64,000 nt of DNA from Phaeodactylibacter xiamenensis. Lineage in GTDB: Bacteria > Bacteroidota > Bacteroidia > Chitinophagales > Saprospiraceae. The notes beneath the pieces are model-generated. The model was not told the origin of the DNA and made no database searches. It worked only from the letters and a program-made list of their open reading frames with translations. This document shows positions 18,324-27,138 of the stretch, piece after piece. The stretch covers positions 186,001-250,000 of the forward strand of contig NZ_JPOS01000079.1 in the NCBI RefSeq assembly GCF_000759025.1. The letters run 5' to 3'. The position numbers and the translations under genes were made by a program. How positions within the stretch are numbered: the first letter of the stretch is position 1; each line of letters begins with the position of its first letter.

Positions 18324-18836
18324 ATGGCAAAAGAATCCTATACCAAGGTCGGCCGGTTCGGCAAAACGCATGGGCTAAACGGAGGCATCCGCATCTTAGT
18401 GGAGGATGCTTTTCTTGATGCGGCCCTTGAAGCAGAAGTGCTGTTCGCTCCGGTTGATGGCAGCCCGGTGCCCTATTTTAATGAGGGCGTCCTTCTGGAA
18501 AGCCCGCTGGTCATTAAGCTGGAAGATGTGGACACGAAAGAGGCCGCCAAAGCACTAACGGGCCTGGATATCCTGTTGCCCGCTGAGGAGGTGGAGGCGG
18601 AGGAACTGGGCATTGAGGATTTCCGCCTGCTGGAGGGCTTTACTGTGGTGACGGAAACGGAAGGCGAAATCGGCCCCATCCTATCCGTGGAAGCCTATCC
18701 GGAGCAAATCTTAGCGCTGGTCAGTTATCAGGGGCGGGAAGTCCTGATCCCATTGAATGAAACCTTCCTGCAGGCGATCGACCCGGAAGCAGAACGGGTG
18801 GAAATGCAACTGCCGGAAGGGCTGCTCGACCTATAG
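18324..18836 (+). CDS. rimM: 16S rRNA processing / 30S maturation protein RimM
   Basis: A 170-residue RimM of normal length. The N-terminal barrel carries the signature VGRFGKTHGLNGGIRI at about residues 8-23, and the C-terminal PRC-barrel domain contains IGPILSVEAYPEQILALVSYQGREVLIPL. It assists assembly of the 30S subunit head through S19. It is co-directional with mnmA. Its stop overlaps the stop of the convergent amylase-like gene by 6 bp. Confidence 0.92.
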   Translation: MAKESYTKVGRFGKTHGLNGGIRILVEDAFLDAALEAEVLFAPVDGSPVPYFNEGVLLESPLVIKLEDVDTKEAAKALTGLDILLPAEEVEAEELGIEDFRLLEGFTVVTETEGEIGPILSVEAYPEQILALVSYQGREVLIPLNETFLQAIDPEAERVEMQLPEGLLDL

Positions 18837-20687
18837 CCTTACCACCTTTGTACTCCAAAGTTCCCCTTCTTCCGCCCGGAAGCGGATGTAGTAAATGCCT
18901 TTGTCGAGTTTCGATAAATCAACCCGGGTCACGTTTTCCCCTTTTTTAATGGTCTGTGGCTGTTCAAAAACAACCGTACCGCCAGCATCATAAATAGCAA
19001 GTGCCCCCTGCCCGCTGTAATTGCTTCTCATTTTGAAGGCGCAGGTATGTTGTTCCGGCGCTTTGATTAATTCAAACTTCAGGTTACGCTGTGCAGGCCG
19101 GGTTTCGGCAACCGGGCTGAATTGATGCCTGCCTTCCTGATCAATCAGCTTTACGCGGTAGCGCAGTTCCTCTTCGGGAAAAATATCCTTATCCAGGAAC
19201 AGGAAAGACGCCGGCTCATTTTCATTGGAAAGCGGAGGGAGCTGTCCGATCGGCTCAAAAGCTCCGCCATTGACTGAGCGTTCGATCTGGTATCCCAGCA
19301 CTTTACGTTCGTAAGCGACCTCCCAGTTGAGTTCAATATAGTCGGGATAGGGAATGGCAGTCAGTTGAATACGGCTGGGCCTGACCTTTTGAGCTCTGCC
19401 CTGCACCCATATAGCGTAAGACCGGGGAGGTACCTCGAGCGCTACTGCCGAGGGCGAGGCATCCAGGGAATCGAAATGGACAAGGGTGGCTTTCGGCGTA
19501 AGGGCATGATCGGTGACATCTGTGAAGTAATCGCCGTTTTTGATATTGGAAGTGTTGAGCTCCTGCTTAATGGACAGCGTGTCCTTTCCAAAATTGATGA
19601 CTGCCAGCACGTCCCGGGGGCCCTGTGTGCTGCTCTTTAGTCCCGCCGGCGTATTACTGCCTTCCAGCTGGAAAACTAATGCCCGGGTAGAATCTCCGCT
19701 GTAGTAAGCCGAACGCTTTTCACTGCCTGCTGCATTCAGGTATTCCACCATGGAAGAGTTGAAGATGAACTGCCGGTGGATGGCCAGCAGTTGGTCGATG
19801 TGAGCCCGCAGGGGCTTTTTGTCTTCATATTCTGCCAGCTCTGATTCCCCACCGAAGTAGTCACCATAAAAAACCGTAGGCAGGCCAAGTTGATTATTGG
19901 TCAGTAAATAGGCGTAGGCCAGTAAGGGGCTGGAAATGGGGTCATCGTAGTCGCCGGGCGTTGCATTCTGGTTTTTATAGGCCGGATGGTTGGCCATGGT
20001 CACAATATTGTAACCCGATAGCGCGGAAGCATCCCGGATGCTGACCTGATAAATTTTCCGTACATCGTAGGTGGAGTCAGAACAAGCCTGGCGGAGCGCC
20101 TCCCGTAGTTGGTAATCGTAAATGCGCGGTTTAGGGCTGGCATCCTGCCCCAGTGCTTTGAGGATATTACGTATCCATTGCACCTGTCCTTTCTTACGGT
20201 CAAAGCCCGGCACGCCCCGAATGACAAACTTAGGAGCAAGGCCGGCCGCAGCAAGGGTTTTAAAATCAGCAGCAAACGCCTCGGCAGGGGAGAGCGGAAG
20301 GTCGGTAATGCTAAAGGCTTCCACACCCAGCGCTTCCCGGAGCGCTATGCCCTGTTCCGCCAACGAGCCAAGGGAGTCCTGGCTCAGGTCGATTTCTGCA
20401 ATGACAGTCAGGCCCTGTGCTTCGAGGCGCTGAATGAGGGTGCGGACCTGCGGTGGTGCCTGTGCCGTGAGGTTGGGCAGCCAGATGGCGGTAAAGCCGG
20501 CATGGGCAAATTCCGGGGATTGCTCCGTCAGGTGGTCTACCCAAAAACGAAGGGTGGCACTATCAGGCAGGCTGCCGGGCGCATCTTCCGGGCAGCTCCA
20601 GTAGCAGCCTTGCAGGATGAAGTCCTGGGCATGCAGGCCGCTGATCAGGCCGTAGCATAGTATTATGGCGAGCAATCGTTTTCTCAT
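18831..20687 (-). CDS. Degenerate GH13 alpha-amylase-like protein with T9SS type A sorting domain
   Basis: A 618-residue secreted protein with signal peptide MRKRLLAIILCYGLISGLHAQ. The GH13 barrel order is recognisable (FILQGCYWSCPEDAPGSL; FAHAGFTAIWLPNLTAQAP; SSPLLAYAYLL then LPTVFYGDYFGG). The catalytic positions look lost: the nucleophile block reads FSITDLPL instead of FRxDAxKH, the acid/base block reads FVIRGVPG instead of xVGEYW, and the NHD motif reads ANHPAY. Fibronectin-like and Ig-like segments follow. The C-terminus (DLSKLDKGIYYIRFRAEEGE) is a T9SS type A signal. It is probably a surface glycan-binding protein. I start at 20687, not at an earlier ATG, to give the clean signal peptide. 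Confidence 0.75.
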   Translation of the reverse strand: MRKRLLAIILCYGLISGLHAQDFILQGCYWSCPEDAPGSLPDSATLRFWVDHLTEQSPEFAHAGFTAIWLPNLTAQAPPQVRTLIQRLEAQGLTVIAEIDLSQDSLGSLAEQGIALREALGVEAFSITDLPLSPAEAFAADFKTLAAAGLAPKFVIRGVPGFDRKKGQVQWIRNILKALGQDASPKPRIYDYQLREALRQACSDSTYDVRKIYQVSIRDASALSGYNIVTMANHPAYKNQNATPGDYDDPISSPLLAYAYLLTNNQLGLPTVFYGDYFGGESELAEYEDKKPLRAHIDQLLAIHRQFIFNSSMVEYLNAAGSEKRSAYYSGDSTRALVFQLEGSNTPAGLKSSTQGPRDVLAVINFGKDTLSIKQELNTSNIKNGDYFTDVTDHALTPKATLVHFDSLDASPSAVALEVPPRSYAIWVQGRAQKVRPSRIQLTAIPYPDYIELNWEVAYERKVLGYQIERSVNGGAFEPIGQLPPLSNENEPASFLFLDKDIFPEEELRYRVKLIDQEGRHQFSPVAETRPAQRNLKFELIKAPEQHTCAFKMRSNYSGQGALAIYDAGGTVVFEQPQTIKKGENVTRVDLSKLDKGIYYIRFRAEEGELWSTKVVRL

Positions 20688-20760
20688 TGCGGGTACCGGA
20701 TTGTATGCGCTTAACAAAGTGGTTTGCGATATCGTAGCAGGCCACTTTCCAGCGTTTATG

Positions 20761-20804
20761 CCGACATCAAGTTGGTTTGCTGTGGCAAACCACTTTATCG
20801 TCGG
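20761..20804. repeat. Interrupted inverted repeat between divergent genes
   Basis: Nested complementary arms CCGAC / GTCGG, AAGT / ACTT and GGTTTGC / GCAAACC around a TGTG loop can form one long imperfect hairpin. It lies between the amylase-like gene and the divergent glycosyltransferase. A further copy of AAAGTGGTTTGC lies at about 20715. It could be a regulator site or a mobile palindromic repeat; nothing in this window settles which. Confidence 0.4.
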
Positions 20805-20884
20805 TATAGTTACAGCAAGTGATCCCGTTTAAAGTTACAAAATATTATGGCGATCCGGGAAAAGGAGTTGGTTTAAAAAATACC

Positions 20885-20892
20885 TAAGTTTG
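20885..20892 (+). promoter_or_regulatory. -7 box upstream of the glycosyltransferase gene
   Basis: TAAGTTTG matches TAnnTTTG, 23 bp before the ATG at 20916. A TTG at 20868-20870 gives only 14 bp spacing, so the -33 part is uncertain. Confidence 0.4.
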
Positions 20893-20915
20893 AGCGACCA
20901 TAACCCAATGTTCCT

Positions 20916-21815
20916 ATGCCAGCTTCCGGGCTTTCTATACTGATTCCTGTTTACAACTATGACGTGCGGCCGTTGGTGGAGGCTTTGCGCCAACAGGCTG
21001 ATGTCTTGGAATGGGCCGTGGAAATCCTTTGCTGGGACGATGCGTCCCTTCCTGAATTTCAAAACATAAATGCTCCCCTTGGGCAGTTGCCGGGCGTCAC
21101 CTATCGGTTGATGCCTGAAAACCTGGGGCGCTCCCGTATCCGGAACCGCCTGGCGGAAGCGGCGCGGTACGACTATTTGTTGTTTATGGATGGCGATTCA
21201 GAGGTCGCCCGGGCGGATTACCTGGAGAAATACCAGTCGCACTGTACCCCTGGCCGTTTGCTCTACGGGGGGCGGATTTACCAGCCGGAGCCTCCGGAAT
21301 CACCTCGGCTCAGATTTCATTGGCACTATGGCAGGTCGCGGGAGGTGCAGCAGGCAGAAGCGCGGCAAAAACAGCCCTACCACAGCTTTATGACCAATAA
21401 TTTTCTCATTCCCAAAACCTTGTTTGCCCCGATACAGTTCGATGAGCGCCTGTTGCAGTACGGGCATGAGGATACGCTCTTTGGCCTGGAACTGCAGCGG
21501 CGGGGCATTCCCATTTTGCACCTCGATAACCCGCTGATCCATGCCGGGCTGGAGGCGGCAGAGACATTTCTGCGCAAATCCGAACAGGCCATTGAGAACC
21601 TGGCATTTCTGTATCAGGAAGGCAGCCTGAGGGAGACCCGCCTGCTTCGCGCCTACGAACGCCTTGATGCCTGGAAAGCGGCGCGACCGGCCCGCTATCT
21701 GCTGGATCAGGTCCGCCCCTTGCTAAAACAGCACCTTCTATACGCTAACACCCCCAACCTGCGGGCTTTTGACCTTTACAAGCTGGGGATGCTGCTTCAC
21801 TATTTGTGCAATTAA
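20916..21815 (+). CDS. Family 2 glycosyltransferase
   Basis: A 299-residue GT-A fold glycosyltransferase. The start SGLSILIPVYNYDVRPLVEAL carries the nucleotide-sugar binding strand. CWDDAS, then NLGRSRIRNRLAEAARYDY and LLFMDGDSEVA provide the DxD-like metal motif (DGD) near residue 91. Later NNFLIPKTLF and GHEDTLFGLELQRRG (the ED acid/base motif) complete the family pattern. No membrane helices are obvious, so it is cytosolic. The acceptor sugar is unknown, and there are no other polysaccharide genes nearby. Confidence 0.9.
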   Translation: MPASGLSILIPVYNYDVRPLVEALRQQADVLEWAVEILCWDDASLPEFQNINAPLGQLPGVTYRLMPENLGRSRIRNRLAEAARYDYLLFMDGDSEVARADYLEKYQSHCTPGRLLYGGRIYQPEPPESPRLRFHWHYGRSREVQQAEARQKQPYHSFMTNNFLIPKTLFAPIQFDERLLQYGHEDTLFGLELQRRGIPILHLDNPLIHAGLEAAETFLRKSEQAIENLAFLYQEGSLRETRLLRAYERLDAWKAARPARYLLDQVRPLLKQHLLYANTPNLRAFDLYKLGMLLHYLCN

Positions 21816-21816
21816 T

Positions 21817-22671
21817 TTATTGCTGTTTGCCGGATTTAGGGGTATTGGATTTTCCCTTGCTTTGGGTGCCGGCATCAGAAGCGGGAGCCGCCTCCTTAGC
21901 GGGGGAGCTTTCCTCCAATTCCTCTTCCAGGTTTTCGTAGATTTTTTTGTTGAACTCTGCGCTAATGACTTCCTCGTCATTACGCACCTGTTCCAGTATC
22001 TGATCCGGGGTGATGGTCTCCTCATCGTAGGAGAAAATCCAGTACCCGGTGTCATTGAGGGAACGCAGGAAAGTCATGTCGGTCTGTGCGTACTTTTTTG
22101 CCCATTCTTCAGGGTCCGTATCTTCGCCCAGTTCGACCAGCAGCTGATCAGGGATGAGGAAGTCCGGCACTTGTTCTTCCGGTGCTTCTTTAAGGATCCA
22201 GCCCTCCCTTTGTGCGATTTGATCGAGTTGGGACTCCAGCCATTTGACCGCATTAGGCCGGATTTCCTTTCCGGTCACCGTTTTCTTCTTGCCATTCTGA
22301 TGGTAGGAGATGGTGACGCTCTGCATATCCGGGATGCGCCCCCGGTAGCTATCGCGGAACTGCCAGAAGTTGGCCCGGTCAAATTCGCCCAGGATGCGTT
22401 CCATTTCAGATTTTTCCAGTTTTCTGACGAAGGTGCCCAGCCGGTCGGTATAGCGTTCTCCCTTGTAACTGGCAATGCCATTTTCGTAAATGGTCAGGGT
22501 GAATACCGGACAGCGTCCGTAGCAGGGCCCTTTGCTCATTTCAATGAGGGGGTCGAGCTTACTCAGTGAAGCCGAAGCCGGGGAGCCACAACTGTGGAGC
22601 ATGGTCAGGACCGCACCGAAAAAAAGCAGGAAGCCCAGATTCCTGGGGGGAACGAGAGGATTGATACTCAT
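21817..22671 (-). CDS. DUF6438 domain lipoprotein
   Basis: A 284-residue lipoprotein with a hydrophobic leader (LGFLLFFGAVLTMLHSC) and lipobox Cys near residue 28. The domain starts at SKGPCYGRCPVFTLTIYENG, with the two-Cys signature of DUF6438, followed by a second half of about 100 residues and a low-complexity tail (ASDAGTQSKGKSNTPKSGKQ). Function is unknown for the family. The stop codon faces the glycosyltransferase stop across 1 bp. Confidence 0.7.
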   Translation of the reverse strand: MSINPLVPPRNLGFLLFFGAVLTMLHSCGSPASASLSKLDPLIEMSKGPCYGRCPVFTLTIYENGIASYKGERYTDRLGTFVRKLEKSEMERILGEFDRANFWQFRDSYRGRIPDMQSVTISYHQNGKKKTVTGKEIRPNAVKWLESQLDQIAQREGWILKEAPEEQVPDFLIPDQLLVELGEDTDPEEWAKKYAQTDMTFLRSLNDTGYWIFSYDEETITPDQILEQVRNDEEVISAEFNKKIYENLEEELEESSPAKEAAPASDAGTQSKGKSNTPKSGKQQ

Positions 22672-22880
22672 CAGGAAACGAAGGTTTGGTTTAAGCAGTG
22701 GATAATGGCAGCACAGCTCCGCTTGCGGGGTGTGCCGGTGGATAGAAACCGGAGTGGCCGGGCAGGTACAACTTCTTGTATGGAATGCTCGCCACCCTTT
22801 TCTTCAGTTCTATCACACGGATTCACTGCCATAATACAACAATTCTGGTTGGTTACAGCTACTGGCCACCGCCATCGTTC

Positions 22881-24050
22881 TCACCGGGCAATAATAAGCT
22901 TTTTGACGTGCATTTTATTCCCATACCGGATTTTTATATAATAATTTCCGGCATAAAAGCCCGCCACACTGAGCTCCGCTTCGGGGCCTGCGGCTTCAAC
23001 CTGCTGTACTAAACGGCCGGCAAGGTCAAAAATTGCAAGCTTTGCCGGTTCATTTCCAGGCAGGCGGATTCGAAGATGGTCTCTGGCGGGATTCCCAATT
23101 ATAGAGACCTCTGACGAAGAGGTGCCCGTTGTTTGGATGGAAACAGGCGTGCAGGAGCCTTGCAGCAGCCCGGGGCGGTAGGACTGCAGGGTGCTCAGCA
23201 CGCGCGCTTTTTGGCCGGGTGTGAACAGCGCCATGCAGGCGTCCTGCGTGAAATTCATGAAGTTCATAAACATATCCGGTGAGCCGCAGGAAAACGGGGG
23301 CAGGGTAGGGCAGGTACCTTGGTAGGTGTCGGCCTGAAGTGGGGTGTCGGCAATGCCATCGTCCTGATCACAGTTGAAATTGTTTGCATTGGGGCCCCAG
23401 AGGTGCTGCAGATTGAAGTAGTGGCCGAGCTCATGCGTACAGGTCCGCCCCAGGTGAAAAGGGGGGCTTACAGTGCCGGTCGTGCCAAAGGCATCAGGCT
23501 GAATGTAGAGCCCATCCTCAGTGGGCGTTTCCTGTCCCTCTTCCGGAAAAGTGGCGGAGCCTAGTGCGCCATCGTTCCGGCCAGCCACCCAAATGTTCAG
23601 GTACCGGTCGGGGTCGAAGCCGTCTCTGCCGCCCAGGTCTGTATAGCAAAGGCGCCGCTTGCCGTTGGAAAAGGTATTGGTAATGCCTGCCACCGGTGTG
23701 TAAGTGCGGGTGATGGCAACGAGGCAGAATTCCAGCTCCAGGTCACTGACAAGCTCATCGAAGAGGGGGTGGACAAATGGGACTTCCACATTCAGGCTTC
23801 GGAAGTCCTGATTCAGGACCTCAATCTGTGACACGACCTGTTCGTCGGAAATATTTTCTTCAGCGGTATGCCAGACTACGTGCACAGCCACGGGTATGAC
23901 AACAGGCTCCCGTATTGGCACGATGGCTCCACTGTTTCTCACCGGGCTGTTGTGGGTGTTCAGCGCACAGCGTGGCTGAGCTTGAGCTAGCGCAACTACG
24001 CTGCTCAATAGAGTGTAAACCAGTAGAAAACGCGCAGTGACAGGAAACAT
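22881..24050 (-). CDS. M43 (pappalysin-like) metalloprotease with T9SS sorting domain
   Basis: A 389-residue secreted zinc protease with signal peptide MFPVTARFLLVYTLLSSVVALAQAQ. The zinc site is HELGHYFNLQH (His206, Glu207, His210, His216), and the Met-turn region is MFMNFMNFTQDACMALFTPG, both typical of cytophagalysin/M43 enzymes. The C-terminal region (IIGNPARDHLRIRLPG through VAGFYAGNYYIKIRYGNK) is a T9SS type A signal. It should be released or anchored at the cell surface and degrade extracellular protein. It starts 4 bp after the OmpA-family gene, so the two form an operon. Confidence 0.9.
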   Translation of the reverse strand: MFPVTARFLLVYTLLSSVVALAQAQPRCALNTHNSPVRNSGAIVPIREPVVIPVAVHVVWHTAEENISDEQVVSQIEVLNQDFRSLNVEVPFVHPLFDELVSDLELEFCLVAITRTYTPVAGITNTFSNGKRRLCYTDLGGRDGFDPDRYLNIWVAGRNDGALGSATFPEEGQETPTEDGLYIQPDAFGTTGTVSPPFHLGRTCTHELGHYFNLQHLWGPNANNFNCDQDDGIADTPLQADTYQGTCPTLPPFSCGSPDMFMNFMNFTQDACMALFTPGQKARVLSTLQSYRPGLLQGSCTPVSIQTTGTSSSEVSIIGNPARDHLRIRLPGNEPAKLAIFDLAGRLVQQVEAAGPEAELSVAGFYAGNYYIKIRYGNKMHVKKLIIAR

Positions 24051-24054
24051 AGTT

Positions 24055-25044
24055 TTAATTGCTCAACAGCTCGTACACCTCGTCAAGCTTTGGCGAAATG
24101 ACGATTTCCGTACGGCGGTTTTGTGCTTTACCGGCAGCAGTATTATTGGTCGCCACCGGCATGTTTTCGCCCCGGCCGGCAGCGGTAAGCCGCTGTGGGG
24201 ATACCCCAAACTGAGTCAGAATTTGGGTGACGGCAACAGCCCGGTCCACGCTGAGGTTCCAGTTCGCCAGTTCACTGCCATCTGAATCGGTATGCCCTTC
24301 GACGAGGATGTCAATGTCCGGGTTGTTCTTTAGTGCCCCGGCCAGTTGGCGCAGGGCTTCCTTGCCAGAGGGGTCAATACGGGTACTGCCGCTTGGGAAG
24401 AGCAGCTCAGCGCTAAGAGAAACATAAAGCTTGCCGCCCCGGTCTTCCACGCTAAGCCCGCGGGAGGAGAACTGCCCGACAATATCATCCAGGCTGGCCC
24501 GAACGCCCTGCATGTTATCCTCCTTGAGGTTGAGCATTTCCTCCAGCTCCTGAATACGGATATTCCGGTCCTGAAGGGTGCCTTTCATCGCGGTATAGTC
24601 GTACTCCATGGTATTGAGGCGGTTGGCTTTTTGGTAAAGCTCGTATTCCAGCCCTTCGAGGCGTTCTCTGTCCTTGTCCAGGTTTTGTTGCTGTTGGGTG
24701 AGCTGCCGCTGCAGGGCTACCTTTTCATAGGAGGCGGTCTCGTCAAGCTCATTGCGCTCTTCGAGGATGCGGTCCATACGCTGAAGCAGGTCCTGATAGC
24801 TGCGGTTCAGGCTTTTATTGGTCACAACGTACTCCTCCAGCTCAAGGCGGGTATTACGGACCTCAATTTCCAGTTGCCTGGTTTCTTCAGCGAGTTTGTT
24901 GTACTCATTTTGTAGAGAATCCGTGGACTGGGCTTCCTGCTCGTAGAAGGCTTTGAGCTCTTCCATTTCCTGATACTCCTTCTTGGTCACACAGCTGGAC
25001 AGCAGCGCAACAAATAAAATGGCAATTGGAAAAAGGGGCTTCAT
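24055..25044 (-). CDS. OmpA-family peptidoglycan-binding lipoprotein with long coiled coil
   Basis: A 329-residue lipoprotein with leader MKPLFPIAILFVALLSSC and Cys18 as lipobox residue. Residues of about 20-185 are almost entirely heptad-like coiled coil. The C-terminal OmpA domain (about 205-325) has LFPSGSTRIDPSGKEALRQL, ILVEGHTDSDGSE and NRRTEIVISP, the diaminopimelate-binding region. It should link outer membrane and peptidoglycan. It is co-transcribed with the M43 protease. Confidence 0.92.
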   Translation of the reverse strand: MKPLFPIAILFVALLSSCVTKKEYQEMEELKAFYEQEAQSTDSLQNEYNKLAEETRQLEIEVRNTRLELEEYVVTNKSLNRSYQDLLQRMDRILEERNELDETASYEKVALQRQLTQQQQNLDKDRERLEGLEYELYQKANRLNTMEYDYTAMKGTLQDRNIRIQELEEMLNLKEDNMQGVRASLDDIVGQFSSRGLSVEDRGGKLYVSLSAELLFPSGSTRIDPSGKEALRQLAGALKNNPDIDILVEGHTDSDGSELANWNLSVDRAVAVTQILTQFGVSPQRLTAAGRGENMPVATNNTAAGKAQNRRTEIVISPKLDEVYELLSN

Positions 25045-25169
25045 GCTGCAAATTTTTTGTGCAATGTACCAAATTTTGTGAAATCACAGAAACACCTGTT
25101 CTTAACGTATCTCTCCACTGGTCTAGTTTGCAGGCGGTGATTTATTTCAGCCGGATTGATTCGTGATTT

Positions 25170-25202
25170 TTTGCAATACCAAAGGTAAGCCCATTAACTT
25201 TG
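25170..25202 (+). promoter_or_regulatory. Promoter of the cohesin-like lipoprotein gene
   Basis: TTTG at 25170-25173 and TAACTTTG at 25195-25202 are separated by 21 bp, an excellent Bacteroidota promoter. The -7 box ends 17 bp before the ATG at 25219, leaving a very short leader. Confidence 0.6.
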
Positions 25203-25218
25203 CAGAAAAAATAATCCA

Positions 25219-25824
25219 ATGACCATCCGTTTATTCTTCTTACTGCCTGTCTTTTTCATGTTGTGGAGCTGCCAGAGCGATGCCTCCGGTTCCACTGCTG
25301 ATCAGCAATCCGAAACCAATCAGCCGGCAACTTCAGCAACTGTTGTGCCTGATGAAAAAGAGGCCCGCCCGCAGCCCTCGCTTTATCAGCCCCCGCAGAG
25401 TACGGAAGTCCTTTTTTTGAGCATCGACGATCAAACGGTTGCTGCCGGGGAAACGGTCTGTACACCGGTACGCGCGAAGGGGTTCAACAGCCTTTTATCC
25501 ATGCAGTATACCGTGGCATGGAACCCGAATGTGCTTACCTTTAAGGGTCTGAAGGACTTTGGGCTGCCTTATCTGACCATCCAAAACTTCGGTACAACCC
25601 GGGTACAGGAAGGCGTGATGCCGGTGGCCTGGATCGATAATGCGCTTAAAGGTGTGACGGTAAGTACGGGGAACCCGCTCTACACGGTTTGCTTTGAAGC
25701 AAAGGCGAGTGGGCAATCAAGCCCGGTGCAGATTATTGATCAGCCTACCGCTATCGAAGTGGTCAATCTGGGGGAGAAACTCGTAGGGCTGGACAGTGAG
25801 CCGGGCACGATTACAGTACAGTAA
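25219..25824 (+). CDS. Lipoprotein with cohesin-like domain
   Basis: A 201-residue lipoprotein with leader MTIRLFFLLPVFFMLWSC and lipobox Cys18, then a Ser/Thr/Gln-rich linker to about residue 60. Residues 65-200 form a cohesin-type beta-sandwich (VAAGETVCTPVRAKGFNSLLS, MQYTVAWNPNVLTFKGL, NPLYTVCFEAKASGQSSPVQ), the kind that binds dockerin-like partners. It is a single-gene transcript. The ligand is unknown. Confidence 0.8.
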   Translation: MTIRLFFLLPVFFMLWSCQSDASGSTADQQSETNQPATSATVVPDEKEARPQPSLYQPPQSTEVLFLSIDDQTVAAGETVCTPVRAKGFNSLLSMQYTVAWNPNVLTFKGLKDFGLPYLTIQNFGTTRVQEGVMPVAWIDNALKGVTVSTGNPLYTVCFEAKASGQSSPVQIIDQPTAIEVVNLGEKLVGLDSEPGTITVQ

Positions 25825-25901
25825 TGACAGTATTTTGAGTATAGGTGTCACTTATTTGGTAAACTTACCCGCGTTACTACTCATTTTATGGACAGAAATT
25901 T

Positions 25902-25909
25902 TATTTTTG
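25902..25909 (+). promoter_or_regulatory. -7 box upstream of the S24 regulator
   Basis: TATTTTTG matches TAnnTTTG and lies 17 bp before the ATG at 25926. No good -33 box is seen. Confidence 0.4.
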
Positions 25910-25925
25910 TTAGAAATCATAACTT

Positions 25926-26792
25926 ATGAGTAATATCGTTACCCAGCGTTTCGTCAAGTGCCACGATAAACTGAAGGCGGATAACCAAGTTCGGTCCAGC
26001 CGTCAGTTTGCCTTGTCGCTTGATTATTTACCTCAAAGCCTGAGCGAAATTCTGAAGGGCCGGCGCGACGTAACGATAGAGCTGCTGCGTAAAGCCGTGG
26101 AACAGTATAAGATCAATCCGGTCTATATCTACACCGGTGAGGGCCCCATGTTCATGAGTGAGGAAGGTGATAAAAGTTTCCGGGTACTGACTATCGTGAC
26201 CAACTCCAATGAGGAGGAGCGCATTGTGCATGTGCCCGTACCGGCGCAGGCAGGTTATGCTGCCGAGATGACCGACCCCACCTTCATTCAGGAACTGCCG
26301 CATTTCACGCTGCCGGATTACAAGTACAAAATTGGAACTCACCGGTCTTTTGATGTAGCGGGCGATAGCATGGAACCCACGCTGTTTGAAGGGGACAAGG
26401 TCATTTGCAGCTACCTGGAGCCCACCCTCTGGGAATCCGGAGTCAAGGACAGCTACGTTTATGTAGTCGTTACCCGGGGCGATGTGGTGGTGAAGCGGGC
26501 GTTCAACCATCTGAAAGAGAAGCAAAGCCTGGAGCTGCATTCTGATAACAACTTCTACGAACCTTACCACCTCAACCTGGGCGATATTCGGGAAATCTGG
26601 TATGTGCGGGCGAAGATAAGCCCTTTCCTGCCTTCCCCGCAAAACATCAAGCGCTACCTTCACGATGAAATGAAGGACCTCAAGCAAACCATCCAAAATC
26701 AGTCCAGGCTTATCAACAACCTCAACGATACGGTGGAGCGTTTGTTGAATAATAAATCAACCACCGAGCCACATGAAAAACATCAGGATTAA
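25926..26792 (+). CDS. S24 family (LexA/CI-like) transcriptional regulator
   Basis: A 288-residue protein with an N-terminal helix-turn-helix (about residues 8-65; FALSLDYLPQSLSEILKGRR) and a C-terminal S24 self-cleaving peptidase fold. The serine is Ser148 in VAGDSMEPTLFEGD and the lysine is Lys190 in VVVKRAF. An Ala109-Gly110 pair in VPAQAGYAA is the probable autocleavage site. An additional C-terminal coiled coil (about 245-280) probably assists oligomerisation. Such regulators are released by RecA-type signals. It could be a host stress regulator or a remnant phage repressor; it is 4 kb away from the integrase. Confidence 0.85.
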   Translation: MSNIVTQRFVKCHDKLKADNQVRSSRQFALSLDYLPQSLSEILKGRRDVTIELLRKAVEQYKINPVYIYTGEGPMFMSEEGDKSFRVLTIVTNSNEEERIVHVPVPAQAGYAAEMTDPTFIQELPHFTLPDYKYKIGTHRSFDVAGDSMEPTLFEGDKVICSYLEPTLWESGVKDSYVYVVVTRGDVVVKRAFNHLKEKQSLELHSDNNFYEPYHLNLGDIREIWYVRAKISPFLPSPQNIKRYLHDEMKDLKQTIQNQSRLINNLNDTVERLLNNKSTTEPHEKHQD

Positions 26793-27003
26793 AGGGACCA
26801 TCAAACACGTGAAGCTGGAAGGCGGCTTCTGGGGCATTGTAGCCGATGACGGGCGGGAGTACCGGCCTATCCAAATGCCCGAACAGCTCAAGCACGATGG
26901 GGAATCGGTCGAAGTGACACTCAAACCAGTAGAAGAGGAAATGTCCATCCACATGTGGGGGCAACCGGTTAAGGTCGTCTCTTTTCATACCCTGCACCCT
27001 TAA
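26773..27003 (+). CDS. Small conserved barrel-like protein
   Basis: A 76-residue protein whose start lies inside the end of the S24 regulator gene (20-bp overlap), implying translational coupling. The sequence is all-beta in appearance (GTIKHVKLEGGFWGIVADDG, then PVKVVSFHTLH), consistent with a small OB-like barrel. I do not know the function. Confidence 0.65.
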   Translation: MKNIRIKGTIKHVKLEGGFWGIVADDGREYRPIQMPEQLKHDGESVEVTLKPVEEEMSIHMWGQPVKVVSFHTLHP

Positions 27004-27016
27004 AACAACAAAAGAA

Positions 27017-27044
27017 CCCGCCAGGATCGTAAAATCGAGGCGGG
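27017..27044. terminator. Intrinsic terminator between convergent genes
   Basis: Stem CCCGCC (27017-27022) / GGCGGG (27039-27044) with an internal GAT/ATC pairing. On the minus strand it is followed by a T-rich tract (TTCTTTTG), so it fits accC best. It also lies 13 bp after the stop of the plus-strand gene. Confidence 0.6.
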
Positions 27045-27138
27045 CACTTTGGTCCCGGTTCAATTTGTTCCGGGTAACGTGATGAAGGATTATCGCTTTC
27101 AGGTGCGAAAAAGGCTTTTTAGCCCTTTCAACAAGCGA

